DNA of 64,000 nt from Promicromonospora iranensis (GCF_028994805.1 NZ_JAJQQP010000016.1:62001-126000); one strand, 5' to 3'; positions 31,801-41,219 are shown, numbered from the stretch's first letter. Notes: a model not told the origin generated them from the sequence alone. Program-made: numbers and translations.

Positions 31801-34250
31801 TCGGGTACGCGGCGACGATCCACCGTGTGCAGGGCATGACCATCGACACCAGCCACGCGATGGTCGGGGTTGGGATGACCCGCAACGAGCTCTACACCGC
31901 CATCACCCGCGGCCGGGACTCGAACCGGGTCTACGTGGAGACCGACGACGTCCTAGACCTGGACCCGCACCGGCAGCCGGACCTGGAGCGTGCGGTCCTG
32001 AACGCGCTCAAGGGCGTCCTGGACCGCGACGGCGAGGAACAGTCCGCCTCCCGGGTCATCGAGGACGAGTGGGACTACGCGCACTCCCTGGCCCGTCTGG
32101 TGCCGGAGTACGAGGACGCGTACCTCGCGTTCCTCGAGCCGGGCCGTGTCGGGCGCCTTGCCGAGGCCGTGCGGTCGGTGCTGCCTGAGCGGGTCGCAGA
32201 CCGTGTCTTGGCCGACGAGGTCTGGCCGGTGTTGGCCAAGCGCCTGTCTATGCACGAGGCGGCCGGCGCTGACCCCGCGTCCGTGGTCCGGCGTGCGGCC
32301 GGGACAGGGTTCGGGGACGCCCGGTCGATCGCGAAGGTCTTGCACCATCGCATCGGCCTACCCCGAACCCACGACAACGACGAGCGGGGTCTGCCGGTGT
32401 GGATCACGACCGCGCCCGACACCACGGACAAGATTGTCTGGGCCGATGACGCGCCGACTGCCGCGACGACGGTCGGTGCGGACGGTCCTGGTGACCTGTT
32501 CGCGACCACGTCGTCGCATGACGCACCACGGCAAGAGGCTGGGACCGACAGCGGCGCCACGGCCCCACCGGGCGTCCCGACCGGCACGAATCGCAACGCG
32601 ACCGAGGTCGGTGACGCCCAGGAGCCCGTGGCAGTGGACGTGGGGGAGCGGGACCTGGTGGTCCAGATCACCGGCCACGCCTGGACCTGGTGGACCCAGC
32701 AGAAGACCACCCAGCACTGGGCCACCCGGTACATGACCAGCCGAGGCCTGACCGACGCGGAGTGGGGTGTTGCCCCCGGCACGTGGACCAGCCTGACTGA
32801 CCACCTGCAGTCCCTGGGGTACACGCCCGACCAGCTCGTCACAGCTGGGGTGGCGACCCGTACCCGGACCGGGCGGATCATCGACAAGTTCCGCAACCGG
32901 GTCGTGTTCCCCTACCGCGACCAGACCGGGCAGGTCGTCGGCGTCACCGGCCGTATCAACCCCGCCGAGGCAGACACGGGCGACGGGCGTGCCCCGAAGT
33001 ACCTGAACACCCCCGAGACCGCGGCGTACCGCAAGGGCGAGCTCGTCTACGGCCTCGACCCCGACGCCATCACACGCCTGGCCGCGGGAGCCCGGCCGGT
33101 GCTCGTCGAGGGACCGACCGACCACGCCGCCCTCCATCTGGCCGCCGACCACCTCGCGGAGCAGACCGGGGTCCAGATCGTGCCGGTCGCCGCAGGCGGG
33201 ACCGGCATCACCGAGCAGCACCTGCAAGCACTGCGGGACGCGACCGGCCGGGACCTCACCGACCTGATCGTCGCCCTGGACCCCGACACCGCCGGGCGCA
33301 CCGCAGCGGCCCGGGTCTGGGCCATGCTCACTCCCGAGGAAGCCACCCACGCCCAAGCACTCGACCTGCCGACCGACCCCGCCCAGACCGCGACTGACGC
33401 CCCCGAGAAGCTCGCCACGGCACTGGCACGGACCGTTCCACTGACCTGGTTCGCGATGGGACCCAACCTGCAGACCATCCGGGGTCTGGACCACTTCGAG
33501 CGGCAGATCCCGATGCTGCGTGCGCTGGTCGACCACATCTACGGGCGCGTCGAGCTGGACCATTGGTGGCCCCTGGTCGAGCACGTCGCCCACACCGTCG
33601 GCCACACGTCTGCCGAGAACCACGAGCAGCTCGATGTCGGCGCGGCCCGCCAGGTCATGACCGACCACCTCGCCGACCTCATCACCAACGAAGCTCAGAC
33701 CGATGCCAGCTTCGGAGTCGACGGCGCAGTCCAGGCCAGCGACACCGCACCGGCAGCGAGCGAGCGACCGGTCATCGATCCGCTCGTACGGGCGTGGCTT
33801 GCCCGGCATGCCGACCTCATCGCGACGCGCTTGGACGCCCTGGTGGAGGACGCGGTCACGAATCCGCAGCTGTGGATGGAGAGCATCGCCTCGCCGCCTC
33901 CGGACGTCCGGGCACGCGGGGCATGGCAGGCGGCAATGCGCCAGGTCGTGGCCTACCGCGACCGCTACCAGGTCACCGACCAGGTCAGCCCGCTCGGACC
34001 ACGAGTGCCCGAAGGGGAACGAGGCGAAGAGTACGCTGCCGCCGCACGAGCCCTGGAAACCATCACGACCAACCAGGAACCGGCCCTGCAGCTAAGCAGT
34101 TCGGGACCGCGGCGGTCGATGGAGCGTGTCCCGGTGGTCCTGGCCGACGCGCGAGCCCGCGCCGCCCAGATACGCCGCGACGCAGACGAACGAGCCCGAC
34201 GCGACGCCGCTGAACGGGCATCCGAGCAGGTCGGCGGCTGGGGCTGGTAG
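28899..34250 (+). CDS. traA: MobF-type relaxase fused to a RecD-like helicase and a DnaG/TOPRIM primase
   Basis: A 1783-residue protein that should nick oriT, unwind the transferred strand and possibly prime its copy. Residues 1-320 are a TrwC/MobF relaxase with the N-terminal Tyr region (SGYTYL, DYYMQHGNPPGQWVG) and the metal-binding triad FDHLDSRAGDPNLHTHVAV (His at about 258, 269, 271). The helicase has Walker A GIGPAGTGKTTAM (about 658-668), Walker B VVLVDEAS (about 736) and a C-terminal ITRGRDSNRVYV box (about 1000). From about 1240 there is a DnaG-like region (FPYRDQTGQVVGVTGR) and a TOPRIM core: VEGPTD (about 1402) and ALDPDTAGR (about 1459). ATG 28899 follows a G-rich ribosome binding site; ATG 28902 is equally possible. 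Confidence 0.9.
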   Translation: MMTVHVLSAGSGYTYLTQQVASGDVPRGRGMSLTDYYMQHGNPPGQWVGTGLEQLGVSGQVLEKQMKSLFGQGRHPDAERLEVEALARGMSKQDAARVGALGRAFPEFKARPDDGYTAALEAAFAAFAAENDRPPEAGVERDLIRWNVARALAQREHTDKGGSGELSDADVTRWMAKRGQQPRKAVAGYDLVFTPSKSISVLWGLGHSATREAITSAHTQAWKETLAWIEAEGALTRGGAGGVRQIDTHGLTAVAFDHLDSRAGDPNLHTHVAVSTKVLGMDGIWRALDGRVLYSLGAAASERYNTRIEQLLVERLGVAFHTETRGRGKQGVREIVGIPKTLRDAFSRRRAAIQESYETLQAAYRAKYGHEPATKTAFGLAQQANLDTRQGKGAPVGLRHRLPQWARMAAEILGGPDAVARMLARALHPRPDTGQVVVDELKDLWPAVAQDLAGRGIVRWAAQDVTDAVERLAAVWPRAQAFRELRWRTPTGRQIVHADLAAQVLAQGDLVDACLTNVAGRRATWTTYHLQAEATRLAREHAPKGTDLLALAATISGHAEAGSLVITPPDLNEPPDVMRRKDGESVYFVHGSTRYTSLAVLEAEDQLLTAARTPGGLIIDPAVVEGAIEQVRLGKGQVLNRGQRDLVAHFAASTVLVAGIGPAGTGKTTAMRAFADAVQGSGGKLIALAPSAAAAEVLGADLGEGITAETLDMFLLANHGAGEERLRERLTVEPGTVVLVDEASLAGTLALAHVLSITQAAGGSVRLLGDPAQLGAVAAGGALRLIAQQAGAVELTQIHRFHTPGEADASLKIRDGDHRGLDFYITEHRTQGGSAAQMAEEMFANWQTDSDHGCKTIMIAATNTLVTELSARARLHRVTRGEVEEDGVVLRDENRAGIGDVIVTRLNNRHLRAEHDDGHIDWGRDWVRNGDLWRVVARDEDGALQARHMESGAVVVLPADYVAAHVELGYAATIHRVQGMTIDTSHAMVGVGMTRNELYTAITRGRDSNRVYVETDDVLDLDPHRQPDLERAVLNALKGVLDRDGEEQSASRVIEDEWDYAHSLARLVPEYEDAYLAFLEPGRVGRLAEAVRSVLPERVADRVLADEVWPVLAKRLSMHEAAGADPASVVRRAAGTGFGDARSIAKVLHHRIGLPRTHDNDERGLPVWITTAPDTTDKIVWADDAPTAATTVGADGPGDLFATTSSHDAPRQEAGTDSGATAPPGVPTGTNRNATEVGDAQEPVAVDVGERDLVVQITGHAWTWWTQQKTTQHWATRYMTSRGLTDAEWGVAPGTWTSLTDHLQSLGYTPDQLVTAGVATRTRTGRIIDKFRNRVVFPYRDQTGQVVGVTGRINPAEADTGDGRAPKYLNTPETAAYRKGELVYGLDPDAITRLAAGARPVLVEGPTDHAALHLAADHLAEQTGVQIVPVAAGGTGITEQHLQALRDATGRDLTDLIVALDPDTAGRTAAARVWAMLTPEEATHAQALDLPTDPAQTATDAPEKLATALARTVPLTWFAMGPNLQTIRGLDHFERQIPMLRALVDHIYGRVELDHWWPLVEHVAHTVGHTSAENHEQLDVGAARQVMTDHLADLITNEAQTDASFGVDGAVQASDTAPAASERPVIDPLVRAWLARHADLIATRLDALVEDAVTNPQLWMESIASPPPDVRARGAWQAAMRQVVAYRDRYQVTDQVSPLGPRVPEGERGEEYAAAARALETITTNQEPALQLSSSGPRRSMERVPVVLADARARAAQIRRDADERARRDAAERASEQVGGWGW

Positions 34251-34329
34251 AAATTTCCACAGCGCGGCCCGAAGGCGGGCGGGATGAACGTCCGAAACCA
34301 GCCCAGCCTTGTGCACCTGCGTCGCGGCT

Positions 34330-34931
34330 TCAGTAGTGCTGCGGATTGTCTGCAACGTCTGTGAGGGCTGTCCACGTCGCGTCGACTACGCCCGAATGGA
34401 CGATGACGTCATAGGCGTACTGGCGCCCGCACTTTTCTGTGATGGTCTTCACGGGCTTGATTGCCACCTGGTCGAACTGCGGGTGCGACGCAAAGACCGC
34501 TCCGAGCCCGGAACATTTGCTCGGTCGGTCAGAGCGCGCGGGGCAGAGCTCAACGTGGTCGCGCACGACTTTCCCGCTGCCGTCGATGAACGCCACGGCC
34601 CACTCGTCCATGTCGTTTCGGCTGACGACGGAGGCCAGCCCCTGCCCTGGCTGCCATCGGGCCGCGAACACCGCGGTGCCAACGGGGAATGGATCGTTGG
34701 CCAGGAGGAAGCCGTTGACAAGTTGGTCGATGGTCCGTGCCGTGCCGTATCCATTTCGACCCACCGCTGCCGTGGCTCGACGGCGGCCCAGGTCTGGGCA
34801 AGAACGGCGACGTACGCCATCCCGCAGTGCTCAGGATTCGCCGCCTGGTCTCCACCGCGCGTGGACGTGTTCAATAGCGTTGCGCGGGCTCGCCGACACG
34901 CATGTGCCGAGGCGTCGTCACGGAGTGCCAC
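34330..34931 (-). pseudogene. Frameshifted copy of the unknown gene at 59185-59520
   Basis: The N-terminal part (CGMAYVAVLAQTWAAVEPRQ) is in one frame and the rest (ARTIDQLVNGFLLANDPFPV through DHVELCPA) in another. Alignment with the intact copy shows one missing base around 34751-34762 (CCATTTCGACCC versus CCATGGTCGATCC). This copy reads about 60 residues past the point where the other stops. A sequencing error cannot be excluded. Function of the family unknown. Confidence 0.6.
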
Positions 34932-35287
34932 GGCTGAGACGCTAGCCAGGCTTCATCGCGACGGGTGCGCAGCGACACTCGTCTACTCGTCGCACTGGGC
35001 GTCGCGCCGCTGCACTTGCCCTGGTGCCGACCGGAGAACCGGCGTCCCGGTCAGTTGGCCGTGCCTTGGCCTAACCATCGACCCCGATCGAGCCTGCACC
35101 CGTCATCCGCGTGGCGATCTGGATGTTCCCGGGCCGCGTGCGGTTTTCGCCACAGTCACCGAAGAGCGCTCACCAAGGTTGCTCAATAAATCGCAAATCA
35201 TGATCACGCCGGTTTCTCATGACGGAAAACCTGGGCGTGAAATTCTTTGAGTTCTTGTGCCGGGTGGAACGACCATGGAGTGGTTCC
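34932..35287. other. Gene-free spacer before the IclR gene
   Basis: No gene seen. The last 120 bases (from about 35170) are more AT-rich than the surroundings and probably contain the promoter of the IclR regulator. This may also be near the right border of the conjugative element, but no flanking repeat was found. Confidence 0.3.
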
Positions 35288-36169
35288 GTGCGTAGCCGAG
35301 AGATTCGCCGGCGATCAAGAGAGAGCCGATCTACACACAACTATCTCCCTGGAGCGAACCTGTTATCTGCCTCGGATCCGACCGGCGCCTCCTCAGGGCT
35401 CCGCAGCCCCGACCGGGCGCTGCGGCTGATCGAGCACCTCAGCCGTAGCCCGCAGGGGCTCACGGCCAAGCAGCTCGCCCGCCGCACTGGCATTCCGGTG
35501 AAGACGGTCTACCACCATCTGAAGACCATCATCGACCGGGGGTGGGCCTGGCGCGGCGAAGATGGCCGCCACTACTTCATCCCGGACGCCCTCGGCTCCG
35601 TCGCTGACGTGACCGTGCGTCTCGACCGGGTCCAGCCGGTTCTCCAACGTCTGGCGGCCGACACCGGATGTGGAGTACTTCTGACCTCGCTCCGAGATGA
35701 GCGGCTGACTGTGATCGCCCATGGCGAGACCACTGGAGCCCTCCGTCTGGACGGCATGGCAGACGACTTGGCCGAGGCAGTCCATGCCACCGCCGCGGGA
35801 AGGGCTCTGCTTGCCGCCATGCCTTCCCAACACCGCCATCGCTACCTGAAGGCGTCCGGACTGCGGCCCTTCACCGGACGGACCGTTCGTAGCCAGGACG
35901 AACTCGACGACGAGCTCCGCATCGCCGCTGAGACGGGGGTCTACACCGAGTACGGCCAGTGGCGCAGTGACGTCGCCTGCTCCGCGGTGATCGTGCGGAC
36001 CGGACCGCGCACGTCTGACAACCTCGCGCTGGCCATCGCGATGCGCATCGACATGTCCGGCGGCAGGCGGCGCGCTGCCGACCGGTTCCTGCGGCTGGCG
36101 CTGGCCGACCTGGTCCCCATGCTGGCGCCGGCGCTCACCCCCGATGAGCTATCCCGCTCCGGAGACTGA
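35288..36169 (+). CDS. IclR-family transcriptional regulator
   Basis: A 293-residue regulator. Residues about 45-95 form the winged helix (LIEHLSRSPQGLTAKQLARR, TGIPVKTVYHHLKTIIDRGW), followed by the IclR effector domain (ADDLAEAVHATAAGRALLAAMP, RTVRSQDELDDELR). GTG 35288 is chosen because GGAG lies 7 nt upstream; the frame is open to ATG 35219, which would give a 316-residue form. It probably controls the following pyruvyltransferase-like and MFS genes on the same strand. Confidence 0.85.
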   Translation: MRSREIRRRSRESRSTHNYLPGANLLSASDPTGASSGLRSPDRALRLIEHLSRSPQGLTAKQLARRTGIPVKTVYHHLKTIIDRGWAWRGEDGRHYFIPDALGSVADVTVRLDRVQPVLQRLAADTGCGVLLTSLRDERLTVIAHGETTGALRLDGMADDLAEAVHATAAGRALLAAMPSQHRHRYLKASGLRPFTGRTVRSQDELDDELRIAAETGVYTEYGQWRSDVACSAVIVRTGPRTSDNLALAIAMRIDMSGGRRRAADRFLRLALADLVPMLAPALTPDELSRSGD

Positions 36170-36217
36170 GCGTCGCGGAGGAACGTTGTTCTCACAGCCG
36201 TAACAGTGCCGCCACCT

Positions 36218-36232
36218 AGATTCTATAAATCT
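36218..36232. promoter_or_regulatory. Short AT-rich inverted repeat
   Basis: AGATT, spacer CTATA, AATCT, in the 222-nt gap between the IclR gene and the pyruvyltransferase-like gene. The size suits an IclR-type operator; no experimental or comparative support is available here. Confidence 0.25.
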
Positions 36233-36391
36233 GCGTATGCGATGGGGTCGCTGCAATTATCGGCCGCAAGATCAGCACGAAACGTACAGGCCGCTGGCCC
36301 TCTGGCTAATAGCATCGTGGTCATGCCGGATTTTCTGGCAGCCCGACATGTTTTGCGGTCGGACCCGTCATGATCGAGAGGATTCAGAGCC

Positions 36392-37468
36392 ATGCATGTG
36401 ACGCGCGCCAGTAAGGAATTCGAGAAAGTGTCGCGCGGCCTTGATATCGAGGGAACAATGGCGTTCTCATCTCAGGCCGCGGGAACGGCTTCCGCGATGA
36501 GGAGCGTCCCTGAGCTCGTGGAACTACTCAAGGATGCACCCGTCATTGCGGTCTCCGAGAGCAACAGCATGCGCAACGTTGGTGACCACTGGTCCGCGGT
36601 GGGCAGAACGGTCGAGTGGGTTGAACGTCTAGGTCAGACGATCAGCCTGTATGAGGCGGCTTCCCTCGAAGGTCTGGGCAAGTACTCACCCCTTCAGGGA
36701 AAGCTCGTGATCATCGGGGGGAGCGGTCTGATCGGGCCAGGAAGGTTCGAGTCTTCTGTGGAGTCGGTCTTCGGCCAGCGGCCGGCATCCGTTGCGCTGT
36801 GGGGTATCGGCCACAACTTCCAGCAAGGTGTTCATCTTGACCCGACCACGGGGTGGCGCAGGCGTGTGCTGAAGGACGGCATCACCAGGCTCTGGCCTGA
36901 GTGGCTGGCTAAGGCGGATGTGGTGGGCGTCCGCGACTGGGACGCAGGTATGCCCTGGGTGCCCTGTGCCAGTTGCATGCTGCCAGCGTTCGACGTGCTG
37001 CGAGAGCGTGAACCGGAGCACGAGTTCATCGTCCTCAACCACTACGAACGTGGCATAGACACGACTCAGCCGCTGGCCGAGGGGCTTGAGTTCGAGCACA
37101 TCACGAACAACACCGAGGACATCTTCGAAACCTTGACGCGGCTCGCGTCGGCGAAGGTGGTGGTATCGAACTCATATCACGCCCTCTACTGGGCGATGAT
37201 GCTCGGCCGCGGTGCGGTCGCGGTCGAGCCGAACTCCACCCGCTTCCATGGGTTCCGGTGGCCGATCTCCTACGCGAGCCAGGCTGACTGGCTCATGGCG
37301 GTCGAGAACGCACAGCCAGCTCCCGAAGCGCTCGAGCAGGCTCGGGAAGCGAACGTTGAGTTCTCACAGCGGGTGCTCCAGATCGGACGCAACCTTGGCC
37401 TCATCGATCCAAAGGAGGCGATCGATCCAGCAGCGGCAGTCCGGCTCGAAACCCTGACGGTTTTCTAA
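36392..37468 (+). CDS. Polysaccharide pyruvyltransferase-family protein
   Basis: A 358-residue protein. The segment VSNSYHALYWAMMLGRGAVA (about residues 253-272) is the characteristic S-SYHG-like box of polysaccharide pyruvyltransferases, and LVIIGGSGLIGPGRFES resembles their GGG box. These enzymes put pyruvyl ketals on surface sugars, and some relatives have other acceptors. The next gene, an MFS protein, starts 5 nt after the stop, so the two are coupled. Exact substrate unknown. Confidence 0.75.
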   Translation: MHVTRASKEFEKVSRGLDIEGTMAFSSQAAGTASAMRSVPELVELLKDAPVIAVSESNSMRNVGDHWSAVGRTVEWVERLGQTISLYEAASLEGLGKYSPLQGKLVIIGGSGLIGPGRFESSVESVFGQRPASVALWGIGHNFQQGVHLDPTTGWRRRVLKDGITRLWPEWLAKADVVGVRDWDAGMPWVPCASCMLPAFDVLREREPEHEFIVLNHYERGIDTTQPLAEGLEFEHITNNTEDIFETLTRLASAKVVVSNSYHALYWAMMLGRGAVAVEPNSTRFHGFRWPISYASQADWLMAVENAQPAPEALEQAREANVEFSQRVLQIGRNLGLIDPKEAIDPAAAVRLETLTVF

Positions 37469-37473
37469 GTCCC

Positions 37474-38682
37474 GTGTGGGAGTGGGTTCGGCTGCTGGGC
37501 GACCGGGCACTGCGGTGGTACTGGCTGGGGCGGGTTCTGTCTCTGGTCGCTGCTTCCGTGGTCCTGGTCGCCACGCCGATGGCGGTCTACCAACTGACCT
37601 CTTCGGCGCTGTGGGTTTCGGCTCTGGTTGCGGTTCACGGCATCCCTTACCTCGTATTCGGGCCGGTCGCCGGGGCGGTCGCCGACCGGAGCGATCGGTC
37701 GCTCATACTCCGGTCCTGCGAACTGATCATCGCGCTGGCAATAGCTACGATTCCGGTCGCCGCGGCGGTGGATCGGCTCACGCCGGTGCACATCGTCATT
37801 GCTGTGGCTGTCGCGCGTACGGCCTTCGTCTTCGCGGATGCGGCCAACTTCGGGTTGGTGCCCGCGTTGGCGCCCCCGGGCCGCCTCGCCGCTGTGACGG
37901 CGTTGCTGTTCGCCACGAGCAGCGTTGTGGAGATGGCGGGCCCCGGACTCGTTGGCGCGATGTCGGCCTACTTGCCCAGCTCGTCCATCATGGCTTTTGG
38001 TGCATCAGCTTCGGTGTTGGCCTACCTCTGCTTCCGGTTCGGGCGTTTGCCGCGCGGAAGCGCGGCATCACAGGTACCGCGGAGTATGTACCGCGCCATA
38101 CTCGACGGCGCGGGCTGGCTGGTTTCCCATCCGCAGGTGCGATCGACCGTTGTGCTCGGTGTCGCGGCAACGGTCAGCCAAGGAGTGTTCGTATCCCAGG
38201 TGGTTCCCTGGGCAGTGCGGCGGCTCGATGCTTCAGCAGACGGAGCCACGACCGGGATGCTGTTCGCAGCGTGGGCCGTCGGCGGCCTGGCTGCCACCGT
38301 CGTCGTCCCCATGGCTACACGCAAGGGGGAGCAGCGCGTCGCACTCGCAGGAATGTGGGTGGCAGCGGCCGGTGCGGTCGGATGTGGGATCGCGACGGTG
38401 GTGCCTGTGGCATTGGCGTTCACCGCGGTCTGGGGCTCGGGATATCTCGCCGTCGTGCTGGCGACGGTCGTATGGCGTCAGCTCAGCACTCCCGACGGGC
38501 TGAGGTCACGGGTGAACACGGCGGCCCGGATGGCCGCCTATGGCGTCGGATACCCGTTGGGCGGCCTGCTGGGTGGGTGGGTGACGACTCTCTCCGGACC
38601 GCATGCAGCGATGGGCGGGGCTGGAGTCGTCCTCGTCGGCGTCGCCGCGCTAGGCCTCCGCGGTAAGCGCCGACGAGCGTGA
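37474..38682 (+). CDS. MFS transporter
   Basis: A 402-residue polytopic membrane protein with about 12 hydrophobic segments and the MFS loop motif GAVADRSDRSLIL (about residues 68-80), plus a related MATRKGEQRVAL in the second half. Probably an exporter of the product or a toxic intermediate of the neighbouring genes. The GTG start at 37474 lies 5 nt after the previous stop. Its 3' end overlaps the convergent AraC gene by 33 nt. Confidence 0.85.
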   Translation: MWEWVRLLGDRALRWYWLGRVLSLVAASVVLVATPMAVYQLTSSALWVSALVAVHGIPYLVFGPVAGAVADRSDRSLILRSCELIIALAIATIPVAAAVDRLTPVHIVIAVAVARTAFVFADAANFGLVPALAPPGRLAAVTALLFATSSVVEMAGPGLVGAMSAYLPSSSIMAFGASASVLAYLCFRFGRLPRGSAASQVPRSMYRAILDGAGWLVSHPQVRSTVVLGVAATVSQGVFVSQVVPWAVRRLDASADGATTGMLFAAWAVGGLAATVVVPMATRKGEQRVALAGMWVAAAGAVGCGIATVVPVALAFTAVWGSGYLAVVLATVVWRQLSTPDGLRSRVNTAARMAAYGVGYPLGGLLGGWVTTLSGPHAAMGGAGVVLVGVAALGLRGKRRRA

Positions 38683-39564
38683 ACCGTCATCGACTGTCGT
38701 GTCTGATGACTCAGGTGCAGCAGGTGAGGCGGAAGCCAGATCGCGTCGCGCGGTGGAAGTCCGCAGTTCGGTTGGTGAGAGGCCGGTCGCCTCCTTGACC
38801 TTCCGGGAGAAGTGGAAGCTGGTCTTGAACCCACAGCGGACAGCAATAGAGCCGACCGAAAGGCCTGTGGAGGTCAACAGCTCGACACCGAGGGAGACAC
38901 GGCGGTCCCAGAGATACTGGATCGGCGTGGTGCCCATGTGAGCGCGGAACATCCGCACCAGATGAGCTGGGGCCACCGACGCGGCCCCAGCGATATCGGT
39001 GAGTGTGATCGGCTGTTCGAGGTGCCTGTGGATGAACAGGCGGGCGTTCTCGATCGAACCGGGCAGCGCGGCGGGAAGGTTCCTAAACTCCGCTATGAAC
39101 CGCCACAGCAGCGCTGTCGCGAGCGCGTCCACCAGTGCTCCGTCGGCGGTGAGCCGAGTTTGCTCCGTGGTGACGGCTTCACGGGCCAGATAGGTCAGGG
39201 CAGACGAGAGAGTCCTGGTGGGCCGGAGTGAATCGAGCCACGCGCGCATCTGTGCCGTCGCGTCCTCCATCCGCCCCCGGACCAGCGTTTCACTGGTGTC
39301 GAGATGCTCGTCGAACGTGATCTCCTCCGTGTGACCCGGCAGGAGGATGCATATCTCGCCGGCCGACACGTGACGAGGGGCGCCGTCGTCAAGGCACAGG
39401 TCCATCGACCCCGAATGGATCAGCATCAGCTGGATCTCCTGCTGCTGGCGTGGCCCGATCCTGGAACCAGCGGGCTGCACAAAATGTCTCGCCGTGGCGT
39501 CTACGACACGGAGGCGACGGGCGTTGGCATCAAACTGAGACACAGACCAGTGTATTGCAGTCAT
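38650..39564 (-). CDS. AraC-family transcriptional regulator
   Basis: A 304-residue regulator with an N-terminal cupin-like sensing domain (AGEICILLPGHTEEITFDEH) and a C-terminal pair of HTHs (ITLTDIAGAASVAPAHLVRM, then GLSVGSIAVRCGFKTSFHFSRKVKEATGLSP). ATG 39564 is preferred; a TTG at 39579 is in frame. It is divergent from the FAD oxidoreductase gene with only about 26 nt between the starts, so the two promoters must overlap or lie in coding sequence. Probably controls the oxidoreductase/ABC operon. Confidence 0.85.
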   Translation of the reverse strand: MTAIHWSVSQFDANARRLRVVDATARHFVQPAGSRIGPRQQQEIQLMLIHSGSMDLCLDDGAPRHVSAGEICILLPGHTEEITFDEHLDTSETLVRGRMEDATAQMRAWLDSLRPTRTLSSALTYLAREAVTTEQTRLTADGALVDALATALLWRFIAEFRNLPAALPGSIENARLFIHRHLEQPITLTDIAGAASVAPAHLVRMFRAHMGTTPIQYLWDRRVSLGVELLTSTGLSVGSIAVRCGFKTSFHFSRKVKEATGLSPTELRTSTARRDLASASPAAPESSDTTVDDGSRSSALTAEA

Positions 39565-39590
39565 GTTAATGGCGCTCAAATCCTGGTGTC

Positions 39591-41219
39591 ATGATTCGTA
39601 TGCATGAAACTGAGACACAGCTCCTGGTAGTCGGCGGCGGCGTAGGCGGCGTCATGGCCGCCGTGACCGCGGCCCGCCGCGGTATCCGCGTGATGCTCAC
39701 CGAACCAACCGACTGGTTGGGCGGAGTGCTGACCGCTCAGGCGGTTCCGCCGGACGAACACGTTTGGATCGAGCAGTTCGGCAGCACTGCGACCTATCGT
39801 GAGTATCGAAACTCGGTGCGCGACTACTACAGACGGCACTACCCCCTGACCGACGCTTCGCTGCGACGGCGCGCATTCAATCCCGGCAGCGCGAAGGTCT
39901 CGGATCTCTGCCATGAGCCGCGGGTCACGGTGGCCGTGCTCGAAAGCCTGGTCGCGCCGCTGAGGGGCTCGGGGCAGCTGCGCATCCTCATGGAGCACGA
40001 GCCCCTCGCCGCCGAGACCGACGGCGACCGCATCACGGCGGTGACGGTGCGCAGCCGCCGCACCGGCGTGTCGACGGCGATATCAGCCCAGTGGGTCATC
40101 GACGCGAGCGAGACCGGGGAACTGCTGCCGCTGGCGGGCGTCGAGTACGTCACAGGCTCCGAGGCCCGAGACGAGACCGGTGAACCCCATGCGGCCGAAG
40201 TCGCCGACCCTCTCAACATGCAGCCGGTGTCGGTGTGCTTCGTGCTCGACTACCGGCCCGACGAGGACCACACCATCGACAAACCGGAGGCATACGACCG
40301 GTTCAAGGCCAACCGTGCCGTTGACTGGCCGAACGGCCAGCTCTCGCTGACCGCGCCACACCCGAAGACACGCAAACCGGTCCAGCACCAATTCTGGCCG
40401 AACCCCGACGACGACCCCGCGTTGATCCGACCCGACTACGCGGACCAGCGGGTGGGCGCGATGGACCGGAACCTCTGGACGTTCCGCCGGATCGCAGCCA
40501 GGGCGAACTTCCAGCCGGACACCTATCCAAGCGACCTCACCCTGGTCAACTGGCCGCAGATGGACTATTGGGGTGGGCCGGTCTTCGACCATCCGGAGGC
40601 CGACGCGCACGCGCGTGCCGCACGGGAACTGAGCCGATCGTTCCTGTACTGGCTGCAGAGCGAGGCGCCCCGACCCGACGGTGGCACCGGATGGCCAGGG
40701 CTGCGCCTGCGCGGCGACATCGTCGGTGACACTGACGACGGACTCGCGAAGACGCCATATATCCGGGAGTCGCGCCGTATTCGAGCCGAGCACACCATCG
40801 TGGAACAAGAGCTTTCGCTCGCGGTGCGGGGCGAGGCCGGCGCCGTCTCCTACCCCGACAGCGTCGGCGTGGGGATGTACCGGATCGACCTGCACCCCTC
40901 CACTGGCGGAGATCCGTACATTGACATCGGATGCTGCCCGTTCGAGCTGCCGTTGGGCGCTCTGATGCCGATCCGCGTGGAGAACCTGCTCCCGGGGGCG
41001 AAGAACATCGGCACGACGCACATCACGAACGGCGCCTACCGCATGCCGCTCATGGAGTGGAACATCGGCGAGGTCACCGGTCACCTGATCGCGTTCTGTG
41101 TGCAACACAAGGCAACGCCGCGCCAGGTCCGAGCGGATGAAGAGCTGCTGGCCGATTTCACGCGGGAAATCGACGAGGCCGGCATCGAGCGGCATTGGCC
41201 GCGGATCACAGGCTACTAA
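39591..41219 (+). CDS. FAD-dependent oxidoreductase (FAD_oxidored type)
   Basis: A 542-residue flavoprotein with an N-terminal Rossmann dinucleotide motif (LLVVGGGVGGVMAAVTAARR, residues 11-30) followed by VMLTEPTDWLGGVL, and a second FAD-contacting region near the C-terminus (NIGTTHITNGAYRMPLMEWN). This resembles the FAD_oxidored Pfam type, often encoded beside sugar ABC transporters. Substrate unknown. ATG 39591 is used; ATG 39600 is in frame. The ABC transporter genes follow after 73 nt. Confidence 0.8.
   Translation: MIRMHETETQLLVVGGGVGGVMAAVTAARRGIRVMLTEPTDWLGGVLTAQAVPPDEHVWIEQFGSTATYREYRNSVRDYYRRHYPLTDASLRRRAFNPGSAKVSDLCHEPRVTVAVLESLVAPLRGSGQLRILMEHEPLAAETDGDRITAVTVRSRRTGVSTAISAQWVIDASETGELLPLAGVEYVTGSEARDETGEPHAAEVADPLNMQPVSVCFVLDYRPDEDHTIDKPEAYDRFKANRAVDWPNGQLSLTAPHPKTRKPVQHQFWPNPDDDPALIRPDYADQRVGAMDRNLWTFRRIAARANFQPDTYPSDLTLVNWPQMDYWGGPVFDHPEADAHARAARELSRSFLYWLQSEAPRPDGGTGWPGLRLRGDIVGDTDDGLAKTPYIRESRRIRAEHTIVEQELSLAVRGEAGAVSYPDSVGVGMYRIDLHPSTGGDPYIDIGCCPFELPLGALMPIRVENLLPGAKNIGTTHITNGAYRMPLMEWNIGEVTGHLIAFCVQHKATPRQVRADEELLADFTREIDEAGIERHWPRITGY

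Noticed and set aside
34250-34330. Right attachment site of an integrative element
   Set aside because: Comparison with the 440-560 interval at the left showed no direct repeat; the element could equally be a plasmid.
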